DNA of 47,878 nt, from contig NZ_RAWB01000010.1 in assembly GCF_003612055.1 (NCBI RefSeq), positions 1 through 47,878 of the forward strand, read 5' to 3'. The translations under genes and the position numbers were made by a program. Under the pieces are notes generated by a model, which was given only the letters and a program-made list of their open reading frames with translations, was not told the origin of the DNA and did no database searches. This document shows positions 19,401 to 31,400 of the stretch, piece after piece (position 1 is the first letter of the stretch; each line of letters opens with the position of its first letter). Source of the DNA: Corallococcus llansteffanensis. GTDB taxonomy: Bacteria; Myxococcota; Myxococcia; Myxococcales; Myxococcaceae.

Positions 19401-22400
19401 CTGGCGCCGCCGAACCGGACACCGCGGCCCTGCGCGCCTTCCTCACCGAACGGCTGCCGGCCCACATGGTGCCGTCGGCCTTCGTGTCGCTGCCCGCGCT
19501 CCCGCTGACGCCCAACGGGAAGCTGGATCGCCACGCGCTGCCAGCCCCGGATGCACGCGCCCTCGCCACCGCGTCCACGCCCACCGCGCCGGAGAGCCTG
19601 ACCCTCTTCCAGCAGCGCATCGCCGCCCTCTTCGGCGAGCTGCTGAACCTGGAGCGCGTGGGGCTGCACGACGACTTCTTCGCGCTGGGAGGCCACTCGC
19701 TCCTGGCCACGCAGCTCGTCTCGCGCGTGCGCTCCACCTTCGGCGTGGAGCTGCCGCTGCGCACGCTCTTCGACGCGTCCACCGTGGCCCGTCTCACCGG
19801 GCACGTGGAGGCGCTGCTGCTCTCCCGCGCGACGACCTCCCAGCTCCCGCCGCTGCGCCCGGTGCGCCGCGACGCGGACCTGCCCCTGTCCTTCTCCCAG
19901 CAGCGACTGTGGGTGGTGGATCAGCTCCAGCCCGGCGGCAGCCAGTACAACATCCCCGTCGCGGTCCGGCTGGAAGGCACGCTGGACGTCGAGTCCCTCC
20001 GCCGCGCCCTGGAGCACCTGGTCGCGCGCCACGAGTCCCTGCGCACCACCTTCGCGCTGAAGGACGGACAGCCCATCCAGCGCGTCCACCCGGCAACCCC
20101 GTGGACGCTCCCCCTCACCGACCTGGAGCCGGTGCCGTCCAGCGGCCGCGAGGCCGAGGCGCACCGCGTGTCCGCGGAGGAAGCCGGCGCGGCGTTCGAC
20201 CTGGGCACGGGCCCGCTGCTGCGCACGCGCCTGCTGCGCCTGGACGCGAAGCTCCACGTCCTGCTGCTCAACATGCACCACGTCGTCTCCGACGGCTGGT
20301 CCATGGGCGTGCTGGTGCGCGAGGTGGCCACCGGCTACGCGGCCTTCTCCACCGGGACGACGCCGTCGCTGCCGCCGCTGCCGGTGCAGTACGCCGACTT
20401 CGCCGCGTGGCAGCGCCAGTGGCTCCAGGGTGACGTGCTCGCCCAGGAGGTGACGTGGTGGAAGGAGCACCTGGCCGGGGCGCCGCGCGTCCTGGAGCTG
20501 CTCACCGACAAGCCCCGTCCGGCCCTGCGCTCCTCGCGCGGAGGGCTGCTGCCCGTGCACCTGCCGCTGGAGCTGACGCAGCGGCTGCTGTCACTCGCGC
20601 GGCAGGAGAACGCAACGCCGTTCATGGCGCTGCTGGCCGCGTGGCAGGTGCTCCTGTCCCGCTACACGCGCCAGGAGGAGTTGCTCGTCGGCTCGCCCGT
20701 CGCGGGCCGTCGCCACGGTGAATTGGAAGGACTCGTCGGCTTCTTCGTCAACACGCTGGTGCTGCGCGGGCGCGTCCACGCGAAGGACTCCTTCCGCGCG
20801 CTGCTCTCGCAGGTGCGCGACACCACGCTCGCGGCCTACGAGCACCAGGACCTGCCGTTCGAGAAGCTCGTCGAGGAGCTCCAGCCGCAGCGCGACCTGA
20901 GCCGCAACCCGCTGGTGCAGGTCATCCTCGCGCTGCAGAACGCGCCGCAGGGCGAGCTGAAGGCCCCGGGCCTCACGCTGCGCCCGGTGGAGGTGGAGAA
21001 CGCCACGGCCCGGTTCGACCTGGGGCTGTTGCTCTCCGAGTCCCCGGACGGTCTGCGCGGTGTCCTCGAATACAGCACCGACCTGTTCGAGCACGCCACG
21101 GCGGTCCGCATGGCCGGCCACCTGCGCCGGCTGCTGGAGTCCGTGGTCGCCTCGCCCGAGGCGCCGCTGTCCACGCTGGAGTGGCTCACGCCGCCCGAGC
21201 GTCAGCAGCTCCTGGTGGACTGGAACGCCACCGACGTGGAGTACCCGCGCGATGGGTCCATCCCGGAGCTGTTCGAGCAGCAGGTCCGCCTGCGCCCGGA
21301 AGCCATCGCCCTGGAGTTCGGGGACGAGCGCCTCACCTACGCGCAGCTCGATGCGCGGGCAAACCAGCTTGCCCACCTGTTGCGCGAGAACGGCATCGGG
21401 TTGGACTCGCTGGTGGGCGTGTGCCTGGAGCGGTCCACCGAAATCGTGGTGTCACTCCTGGCCATCCTCAAGGCCGGTGGCGCCTACGTGCCGCTGGATG
21501 CCGCATACCCGACGCAGCGGCTGACGTACATGCTGGAGGACGCACCGCCCCGGCTGCTGATCACCACGCGAGCGCTGCGGCCGAGCCTGCCGGTGTCCGA
21601 CGCGGTGCCCTGCCTGTTCGTGGAGGAGCTGAGCCTGGACGCGCAGCCCACGTCCCCGACGGGCGTCCGGCCGCACCCGCGCAACCTGGCCTACGTGGAC
21701 TTCACGTCGGGCAGCACCGGCCGCCCCAAGGGCGTGGCGGTGGAGCACCGGGGCGTCCTGCGCCTGATGTACGGCGCGAAGTACGTGGACATGGGACCCC
21801 AGGAGACGCTCCTCCTCATGGCGCCCATCTCCTTCGACATCTCCACCATGGAGGTCTGGGCCGCGCTGCTGACCGGCAGCAAGCTCGCCGTCTTCCCGCC
21901 CCAGCCGCCCACGGACCTGGAGCTGCTGGGCCGCGTGCTGCGGCGCCACGGCGTCACGACGCTCTACATGTCCACGGGCCTGTTCTCCCAGGTGGTGGAC
22001 GTGGGGCTGGAGATGCTGCGCGGCGTGCGGCAGGTGATCCCGGCTGGCGACATCCTCTCGCCCACGCACACGCGCAAGGTCATCGAGACGCTGGGCATCC
22101 CCGTCACCAACGGCTACGGCCCCACGGAGGGCACCGTCTTCTCCAACTGCCTGCGCGTGACGCGGGCGGAAGACGTGGGCACGAGCGTTCCCATTGGCCC
22201 GCCCATCTCCAACACGCAGGTGTACATCCTGGATGCGCACCTGCGGCCCGTGCCGGTAGGCGTGCCCGGCGAGCTGTGCATCGGCGGTGACGGCCTCGCG
22301 CGAGGCTACCTGTCCCGCCCGGACCTGTCGGCCGAGCGCTTCATCCCGGATCCGTTCAGCGGACGTCCCGGAGAGCGGCTCTACCGCACGGGCGACCTGG

Positions 22401-25400
22401 CGCGCTGGCGCACCGATGGCGCCGTGGACTTCCTGGGCCGCATCGACACGCAGGTGAAGGTGCGTGGCTTCCGCATCGAGCTGTCGGAGGTCGAGGCCGC
22501 CGTGATGTCCACGCCCGGCGTGCGCGAGACCATCGTCCTGGTGCGCGAGGACGTGCCCGGTGACAAGCGGCTCGTCGCCTACGCTGTCCCCGCGACGCCT
22601 GAGACGGCCCTCTCGCCCACCGACCTCCGCGAGCACCTGCGCCAGCGGCTGCCCGAGTTCATGGTGCCGTCGGCCTTCGTCGTGCTGCCCGCGCTGCCGC
22701 TGAACCCCAACGGCAAGGTGGACCGCAAGGCCCTGCCCGCGCCCACCGCCACCGCGTCCGGCGGCGCGGGCCGCTTCGTGGAGCCCGGCAACCCGCTGGA
22801 GGAGAAGATCGCGGCCATCTGGGCGCGCGAGCTGGGCCTCGAGCGCGTCGGCGTGCACGACCACTTCTTCGAGGACCTGGCCGGCACGTCCCTCTCCGTG
22901 GTGCGCGTCTCCACGCGCCTGCGGGAGGAGCTGAAACACGAGCTGCCCGTGGTGTGGCTCTTCGAGCACCCCACCGTCCACGGCCTCGCCCTGCGCCTGG
23001 AGCGCGAGTCGGGCGGTGCACTCGGCCGTATCGAATCCGCCACGCCCGCGCCGTCCGCGCCCGTGGCCCCGCCGCGCACGCGCGCCCCTCAGGCGTCCGG
23101 GTCGTCCGACATCGCCATCATCGGCATGGCGGGACGCTTCCCCGGCGCGGGCTCCGTGGAGGACTTCTGGAAGAACCTGCGCGAGGGCGTTGAGTCCATC
23201 TCCCGCTTCACGCCAGAGGAGCTAGAGCACCTGCCCGGCCTGCCCGAGGGCATGGAGCTGTGGCAGCACCCGGGCTTCGTCCCCGCGGGCGGCGTGCTCG
23301 ACGACATCGACCAGTTCGACCACGCCTTCTTCGACATGTCGCTGCGCGAGGCGCAGTGGACGGATCCGCAGCAGCGGCTCTTCCTCCAGTGCACCTGGGC
23401 GGCCCTGGAAGACGCGGGCATCGAACCGGAGCAGTTCCCTGGTGACATCTCGCTGTACGCGGGCGCGAACGACTCCGGCTATGCGCAGGCGGTGCAGCAG
23501 AACATGCCGCTGGACGGGGCCGCGTTCTTCGAGCTGTACGGCACCGCGACGCACCAGAGCCTGGCGCAGAAGACGTCCTGGAAGCTGGGCCTGACGGGGG
23601 AGAGCACGCTCGTCTACACCGCGTGCTCCACGGGCCTCGTGGCGGCCCACCTCGCCTGCCAGAACCTGCTGGCGGGGCTGTCGGACGTGGCCATCGCGGG
23701 CGCCACGCGCCTGAGCGCGGCGCAGCGCACGGGGTACGTCTACCAGGAGGGGTTGATCTTCTCTCCCGATGGCCACTGCCGCGCGTTCGACGCGAAGGCG
23801 AAGGGCACCATCTCCGGCAACGGCGTGGCGGCGGTGGTGCTCAAGCGCCTGGACGACGCGGTGCGGGACGGCGACTCCATCTACGCCGTCATCCGCGCCA
23901 CGGCGACGAACAACGACGGGCGGGACAAGTCCGGCTTCACCGCGCCCAGCGTGCAGGGCCAGTCCTCCGTCATCACCCAGGCGCTGTCGCGCGCGGGCGT
24001 GCAACCGAAGGACATCGGCTACGTGGAGGCGCACGGCACGGCCACGCCGCTGGGCGACCCGATTGAAGTCGCGGCGCTCCAGCGGGCCTACGGCCTGGGC
24101 CCGGAAGCCCGGGGCACCATCGCGCTCGCGTCGCTGAAGACCAACATGGGCCACCTGGACACGGTGGCCGGACTCGCGGGCCTGATGAAGGCCGCGCTGG
24201 CGCTGCACCACGGGGAGATTCCCCCGAGCCTGCACTTCGAGAAGGCCAACCCGCAGATCGACTTCGACGCGGGCCCCTTCTTCGTCAACACCACCCTTCG
24301 GCCCTGGCCGGCAGGCGAGACCCCGCGTCGCGCCGCCGTCAGCTCCTTCGGCGTCGGCGGCACCAACGCCCACGCCGTGCTCGAGGAAGCACCCATGTCG
24401 CACAGTGGTTCCACCACGCGGTCCCACCAGGTCGTCCTGCTCTCGGCGCGCACGCCCGAGGCGCTGGAAGCCGCGTCCCAGCGGCTCGCGTCGCACGCGG
24501 AGGCCCGCGCGGACCTGTCCATGGCGGACGTGGCCTTCACGCACGCGGTGGGCCGCAAGGGGTTCGACCACCGGCGCACCGTGGTGGCGCGAGACGCGGC
24601 GGACCTCGCGAAGCAGCTGCGCAAGCCGTACACGCCGGTGACGGTAAAGGACGCGGAGGCCGCGCGCCGTCGCCGCGTCGCGTTCGTGTTCCCCGGCCAG
24701 GGTGCCCAGCAGGTGGGCATGGGCCGCGAGCTGTACGAAGCCGAGCCCGCCTTCCGCAAGCACCTGGACGCCTGCCTCGCGCTGCTGGAGGCCCCGCTGC
24801 GCGAGCGCGTCACCACCCTGCTCCAGGCCGCCCCCGGTCCGCAGGCGCCGGAGTCCGCGCTGCTGGCCGACACGCGCGTCGCGCTGCCCGCGCTCTTCGC
24901 CGTGGAGGTCTCGCTGGCGCGGATGTGGATGGACTGGGGCGTGAAGCCCTACGCCGTCATGGGTCACAGCTTCGGTGAGTACGCGGCCGCGTGCGTGGCC
25001 GGCGTGCTGTCGCTGGAGGACGCCCTGAAGCTCGCGGTGACGCGCGGGGCGCTGATGCACAGCATGCCGCCGGGCGCGATGCTCGCGGTCGCGCTGTCCG
25101 AGGCACAGGTGGTGCCGCTCCTGACGGGCCGCCTGACGCTCGCCGCCCACAACTCGCCGGACCGGTGCGTCGTCTCCGGTCCCGTGGGGGAGATTGAACG
25201 GCTCCAGGAAGAGCTGAAGCGCCGCAACGCGGGAGCGGTGCGCATGCCCGCGCCGCATGCGTTCCACTCGTCGGACGTGGAACCGCTGATGCCCGAGCTG
25301 GCGAAGGTGGTGGGCTCGCTGGGCCGCGCCGAACCGACGGTGCGCTACGTCTCCGGCCTCACCGGCACCTGGGTCCGCCCGGGCGAGCTGCTCGCACCGC

Positions 25401-28400
25401 GCTACTGGGCGGATCAGATGCGCCAGCCGGTGCGCTTCACCGACTCCGTGGGCGCGCTGCTGGAAGAGGGTTGCAGCGTGCTGTTGGAGGTGGGGCCCGG
25501 TCAGGACCTCACGCCGCTGATGCGCGCGTGCCTGGGCCAGGACAAGGACCGCGTGAAGGCCGTGCCCTCGGTGCGTCGTGGAAGCACCACGCCGGAGCAC
25601 GCGGGACTGCTGGCGTCGATGGGCGAGCTGTGGACCACCGGCCTCGCGCTGGACTGGAAGGCGTTCTACGCCCACGAGCAGCGCCTGCGGATCCACCTGC
25701 CCACGTACCCGTTCCAGCGCAAGCGCGTCTGGGTGGAGGCCACGCGCACCGCCGCGCCCACGGCCATCGCACCGGCCTCCGCGCAGACACCAGCCTCCGC
25801 GCCACATCCGTCGCTCGTGCAGGGCTCCCTGTCCGCCCCAGCGTCGACGTCCGCATGGACGCCGGCCGCCGCGCAGACGGTGCAGGGCCATCCGCAAGGC
25901 TCGGCCCTTGGGGCAAATACGTCCGCACAGGCACAGACGGTTCAGCCGTACCCGCAAGGCTCAGCGGGAGGAACAACCGCGTCCGCGTGGACTCCGACTT
26001 CCGGGCAGGCGCAAGTGGCGGCGGCCCCCGTCGTGACCGTTTCGCCATCCTCGCAGGGCACCCTCTCCGCTCCCGTGGGGGACGTGTCCGCGCGGACGGC
26101 GGTCCCCGTGCAGGCCCCGTCGGCCGTGGTCCCCGTGAATCTCCCCGCCGCCTCGAACGCCCCCGCGCGCGCGGACGCGCCGCGAGGTGACATCGAGGAG
26201 CGCGTGGCCGCGCTATGGCGCGAGCGTCTGGCGCTGGAGTTCGTCGGGCGCGACGACAACTTCCTGGAGATCGGCGGCAACTCGCTGATGGCCGCGCAGC
26301 TCCTCAACCAACTCCGCGACACCTTCGGCGTGCAGGTGCCCCTGGCGGCCCTGTTCGAAGCCCCCACGGTGGCCGGCATCGCCGCGCGCATCGAGCCGAT
26401 GTTGAGCCAGGCGCCCGCCGCGACGCAGACGCGCGAGCTGCCCCTGGAGGCCCTGCCTCGCACGGGCGAGCTGCCGCTGTCCTTCGTGCAGGAGCGCGTG
26501 TGGCGGCTGGAGCAGCACCTGCCCGGCCTCTCCGCCTACAACATCCCCGTCGTCCTCAAGCTGGAAGGCGACGCGGCCGTGGAGCCCCTGGAGCGCGCCA
26601 TCCAGGAGATCGTCCGCCGCCACGAAGCGCTGCGGACCACCTACGACCTCGTGGACGGTCGCCCCGTGCAGCGCTTCCACCCGCACGTGCGCATCCCGCT
26701 GGAGCGCGTGGAGCTCACAGGCACGCCCGAGGAGCGCGAGGCGGAAGGACTGCGCCTGGCCCGCGAGGACGCGGCGCGGCCCTTCGACCTGGTGAACGGA
26801 CCCGTGCTGCGCACGACGCTGCTGCGGCAGGCGGAGAACGTGCACCTGCTGCTCGTCTGCATCCATCACGTCGTCTGCGACACGCTGTCCATCGCCATCT
26901 TCATCCACGAGCTGAGCCAGCTCTACGGCGCCTTCCGCCAGGGCAAGCCTTCGCCGCTGCCGCCGCTGACCGTGCAGTACGCGGACTTCGGCGCGTGGCA
27001 GCGCCGCACCATCGCCGAGCACCTGGTGCCGGAGCAGGAGCAGTGGTGGCGCACCCGGCTCGCGGGCATGCCGCGCCAGCTGGGCGTGCCCACGGACCGG
27101 CCGCGTCCGGAGAAGTGCCCGCTGACGTCGGAGCGCATGAGCGTGGCGTTCCCGCAGGCGCTCGCCCGGGAGCTGGTGTCCTTCGGCAAGCGCGAGGGCT
27201 TCACCGGCTACATGACGGTGCTGGCCGCGTGGAACGTGCTGCTGCACCGCTACACGGGGCAGACGGACATCATCGTCGGGACGCCCATCGCCAACCGCAC
27301 CCGTCCGGAGCTGTTGTCGCTCATCGGCTACGTGGCGCACTCGGCGGCGTTCCGCACCAGCCTCGCGGGAGACCCGACGTTCCGCGAGCTGCTGGAGCGC
27401 GTGCGCCAGGAGGTGGCGGACGCGCAGGCCCGCCCGGACGTGCCGTTCGAGTACCTGGTGGAGCAGCTCGTCCCGGGCAAGGACATCGGCCGCGACCGCA
27501 TGGCCGACACCGTCTTCGTCTACCACAGCAACGCCGTCTCCAGCGTCGACGCGCAGGACACGATGGGCGTGCGCACCTCCATCGTGGAAGTGCCCGGCAC
27601 GCCCGTGCAATGGGGCACCACGCTGTCGGACCTGACGCTCATCCTGTCGGAAGGGCCCGCGGGCGTGCACGGCGCGCTGGAGTACGCCACCGAGCTGTTC
27701 GACGCGGCCACGGCCCGGCGCATGCTGGAGCACCTCCAGACGCTGCTGACCTCCGCCCTGGCGAAGCCCGACGAGCGGCTCTCCCGCCTGTCGCTCGCCA
27801 CGGAAGTCGAACGCAACGCCTGGCCGCGTCCCCTGCCCGTCCCCACCGCGCCCGCGCTGCCCGCGCTGCTGGCCGAACGCGCACGCCGTCACCCGGAAAC
27901 CGTGGCCCTGGTGAGGGATGGACGGACGTGGACCTGGTCGGAGCTGTCCACGCGCGCGCAGGCCCTGGCCACCCGCCTGCGGACGCAGGGCGTGAAGCCC
28001 GGTGAACCCGTCGTCGTGTGCCTGCGGCCCTCACCGGAGAAGGTCGCGGCGCTGTGGGGCGTGCTGGAGGCCGGTGCCGCCGTGGTGGCGCTCGGTCCCA
28101 CCGACCTGGGCAACCTCGCGGTCTACGCGCCCGAGGGTGCCGCCTCGCCGCGCATCATCACCTGGAAGGGCGTCGTCACCGCCGCGCGCCTGGAGCCCTC
28201 GCGCGTGCTGCACGTGGAGGACGCGCTGGAGACCTCGGGCACGGGTGCATCCGAAGCGGAGGCCTGGCACGCGACGGACACCGTGGCGTGGCTGCTGCCC
28301 GCGGGTGCCGGACAGCCCGCGTGGGCGCTGGGACATCCCGCGCTGACGGAGCTGTTCGCCGCGCTGGACGCACGCCTTCGCCCCACCGAGGGGAGCGCGT

Positions 28401-31400
28401 GGCTCGCGGCCACCGAGGCCACGGCGGAGCGCCCGGAGCTGGAATCGCTCTGGGCCCTCTCGCGAGGCCTGCGCGTGGTGTTCCCGTCCGAGCAGGTGAC
28501 GGCGCAGCTCGTGCGTTTGCACGGCGGCGGCCCGCGCACACGCGCGCTCGACGTGAGCCTGAGCTACTTCGCGAACGACGAAGACGCGATGAGCGGCCCG
28601 AAGTACGAGCTGCTGCTGGAGGGCGCGAAGTTCGCGGACGCGAACGGCTTCTCCGCCGTGTGGACGCCCGAGCGACACTTCCACTCCTTCGGCGGCATCT
28701 ACCCGCAGCCGGCCGTCGTCGCCGCGGCGCTGGCCGCCGTCACGCGCAACGTGCGCCTGCGCTCCGGCAGCGTGGTGCTGCCGCTGCATGATCCGCTGCT
28801 CGTCGCCGAGCAGTGGGCCGTGGTGGACAACCTGTCGCAGGGCCGCGTGGACGTGTCGGTGGCCACCGGCTGGCACGTGCGGGACTTCATCTTCGCGCCG
28901 CAGAACTACGCGGACCGGCGCAACATCCTCCTCAAGCACCTGGAGACGCTGCGAGCCCTGTGGCGGGGCGAGCGCATCCAACGCGTGGGCGGCAACGGCG
29001 TGATGGTGGAGGTGGGCGTCCGCCCGAAGCCGGTGCAGAAGGAGCTGCCGGTGTGGCTCACGGCCACCGCCAACCCGGAGACGTTCCGGCTGGCGGGCGA
29101 GCTGGGCGCGGGCATCCTCACCGGCCTGTTCGCGCACTCACTGGAGGAGCTGAAGCCGAAGGTGGCGCTGTACCGCGAGGCGTGGCGGCGCAACGGCCAT
29201 CCGGGCCGGGGCCACATCACGTGCATGCTCCACACCTTCCTCGGCGACGACGAGCAGGAGGTGCTGCGCACGGTGCGCAAGCCGCTGCTGGGCTACTTCC
29301 GCAGCTCCGCGGACATCACCGCCTCGCTGCTCGCGGCGCAGGGCCACCAGGGGGAGATCGACAAGTTCTCCTCGCAGGACCTGGACGCGCTGCTGGAGCA
29401 CACCTTCGAGCACCACGCGAAGGTGACCGGCCTCATTGGCACGGTGGAGAGCGGGCTCCAGCGGCTTCGCGACGTGCGCGCGGCGGACGTGGACGAGGTG
29501 ACATGCCTCATCGACTTCGGCCTGGAGACACCGGTGGTGTTGGAGGGCCTGCGTCGGTTGGCGAAGGTGCGCGTGCTGGCGGAGGCAGAAGCCAACGCGC
29601 AGCGCGAGCAGGTGCTGGTGGAGGGTGAGCAGGGCGTGGGCGAGCTGCTGGAGCTGGCGCGCCAGTCCGGAGCGGTGCTGCTGAACACCACCGCGCGGCT
29701 GGCGCGAGCCCTGACCGACCTGCCCGGAGCCCGCGAGGCCCTGGCGCCATTCGGAGCGCTGGTGCTGGAGGGTGCCTCGTCGGAGCTGGCGTCGGCCCTG
29801 CAGCGAGCCTCGGGTGTGGAGGTGCTGCTCGCGGGCGGTGCCGTGGAAGGCGCGCTGCTGCCCCGGGCCCCCGGTGAGCGCGTGCCGCCCGGCCTCCAGG
29901 CCTGGGTGCTGGACGACGCGGGCCAGCCGGTGCCCGCGAACGTGGTGGGCGAGCTGGCCCTGGGTGGGGCTGGAGTGCCGTGGGGCTTGTGGAAGGCCGC
30001 CGAGGAAGAGCGTCGCCGCATCGTGCCCCATCCGCTGGACGGAGCCGCGAAGCTGTACCGCACGGGCCGCACGGCGCGCCTGCGCGCGGATGGACGCGTG
30101 GAGCCCGTGACCCTGCCGGCCGCCCGCCTGCCTCCGCCCGCCGCGCCGAGCCCTGCCCCCAAGGCACCGGCGTCGCCCAAGGCTCCGACGCCCGCGCCGC
30201 GTGCCCAGCAGGTGCCGGGCTCGCCGCCGCCCATCCCCCGCGCGTCGAGGGAGCAGCCCCTGCCGCTCTCCTTCCCGCAGGAGCGGCTCTGGTACCTCCA
30301 GCAGTTGGATCCGGCGAACGTCGCCTACAACAACGCCGTCAACTTCCGTCTCACGGGAGCGCTGGACACGAAGGCCCTCCAGGCCGCGCTGGACGAACTG
30401 GTGAAGCGGCACGAGGTGCTGCGCACGACGTACACGCTGTCGGACGGTGGCCCCGTGCAGATCGTCCAGCCGACGGGCGGCCTGCCCATGCCGGTGGAAG
30501 ACGTCCCCGGTGAGACGCGCGAGGAGCGCGAGGCGGAGCTGCTGCGTCGCTGCCGTGCGCTCGCGGACATCCCCTTCGACCTGGAGCGTGGGCCCATCGT
30601 GCGCGCGCGCCTGATGCGGCTGGGCGCGGAGGAGCACGTGCTGGGGCTCGTGCTCCACCACGTCGTCTCCGATGCGTGGTGCACCCTGGTGCTCGCGCAG
30701 GAGCTGACGGTCCTCTACGCGTGCTTCGGCGCGGGCCTGCCTTCGCCGCTCCCGGCGCTGCCGGTGCAGTACGCGGACTTCGCGGTCTGGCAGCGCAAGT
30801 GGTTGGAAGGCGCGATGCTGGACGAGCAGCTGCGCTGGTGGAAGGCGCAGCTCACCGGAGTGCCGGCGCTGGAGCTGCCCACGGACCGGCCGCGTCCCGC
30901 CGTGCAGTCCTACGCGGGCGACGTGCACCGCTTCCAGATTCCCCGTGAGGTGTCAGAGCCGCTGCTGGCCCTGGGCCGCAAGGAAGGCGCCACGTCCTTC
31001 ATGGTCCTGATGGCGCTCTACCAGACGCTGCTGGGCCGCTACGCGAACCAGGACGACTTCGCGGTGGGCACGCCCATCGCCGCCCGCACGAGGCCGGAGG
31101 TGGAAGGCCTCATCGGCTGCTTCGTCAACACGCTCGCCTTCCGCGCGAAGCTCGAAGGCACCCCGTCCTTCCGCGAGCTGGTGGGCCGCGTGAAGCAGCA
31201 GGCGCTGGGTGCGTACGCGCGCCAGGAGGCCCCGTTCGAGCGACTGGTGGACGTGCTCCAGGTGCCGAGAGACCAGAGCCGCACGCCGGTGGTCCAGGTC
31301 CTCCTCAACGTCCTCAACACGCCGGACTCGGACGCCGCGACGCCGCAGTCGCTCCAGCTGAGCCAGGTGGAGGTGCCCACGGGCACGTCGAAGTTCGACC

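Noticed and set aside
27830-30115. Module 6 as a working amino-acid-activating module
   Set aside because: The ATP loop, YGPTE, RTGD and A10 lysine are all lost and no carrier follows, so it cannot load an amino acid.
30120-30245. A hidden PCP between the relic A domain and the next C domain
   Set aside because: The segment is a Pro/Ala/Lys linker with no GGxS-like core and is too short for a carrier.
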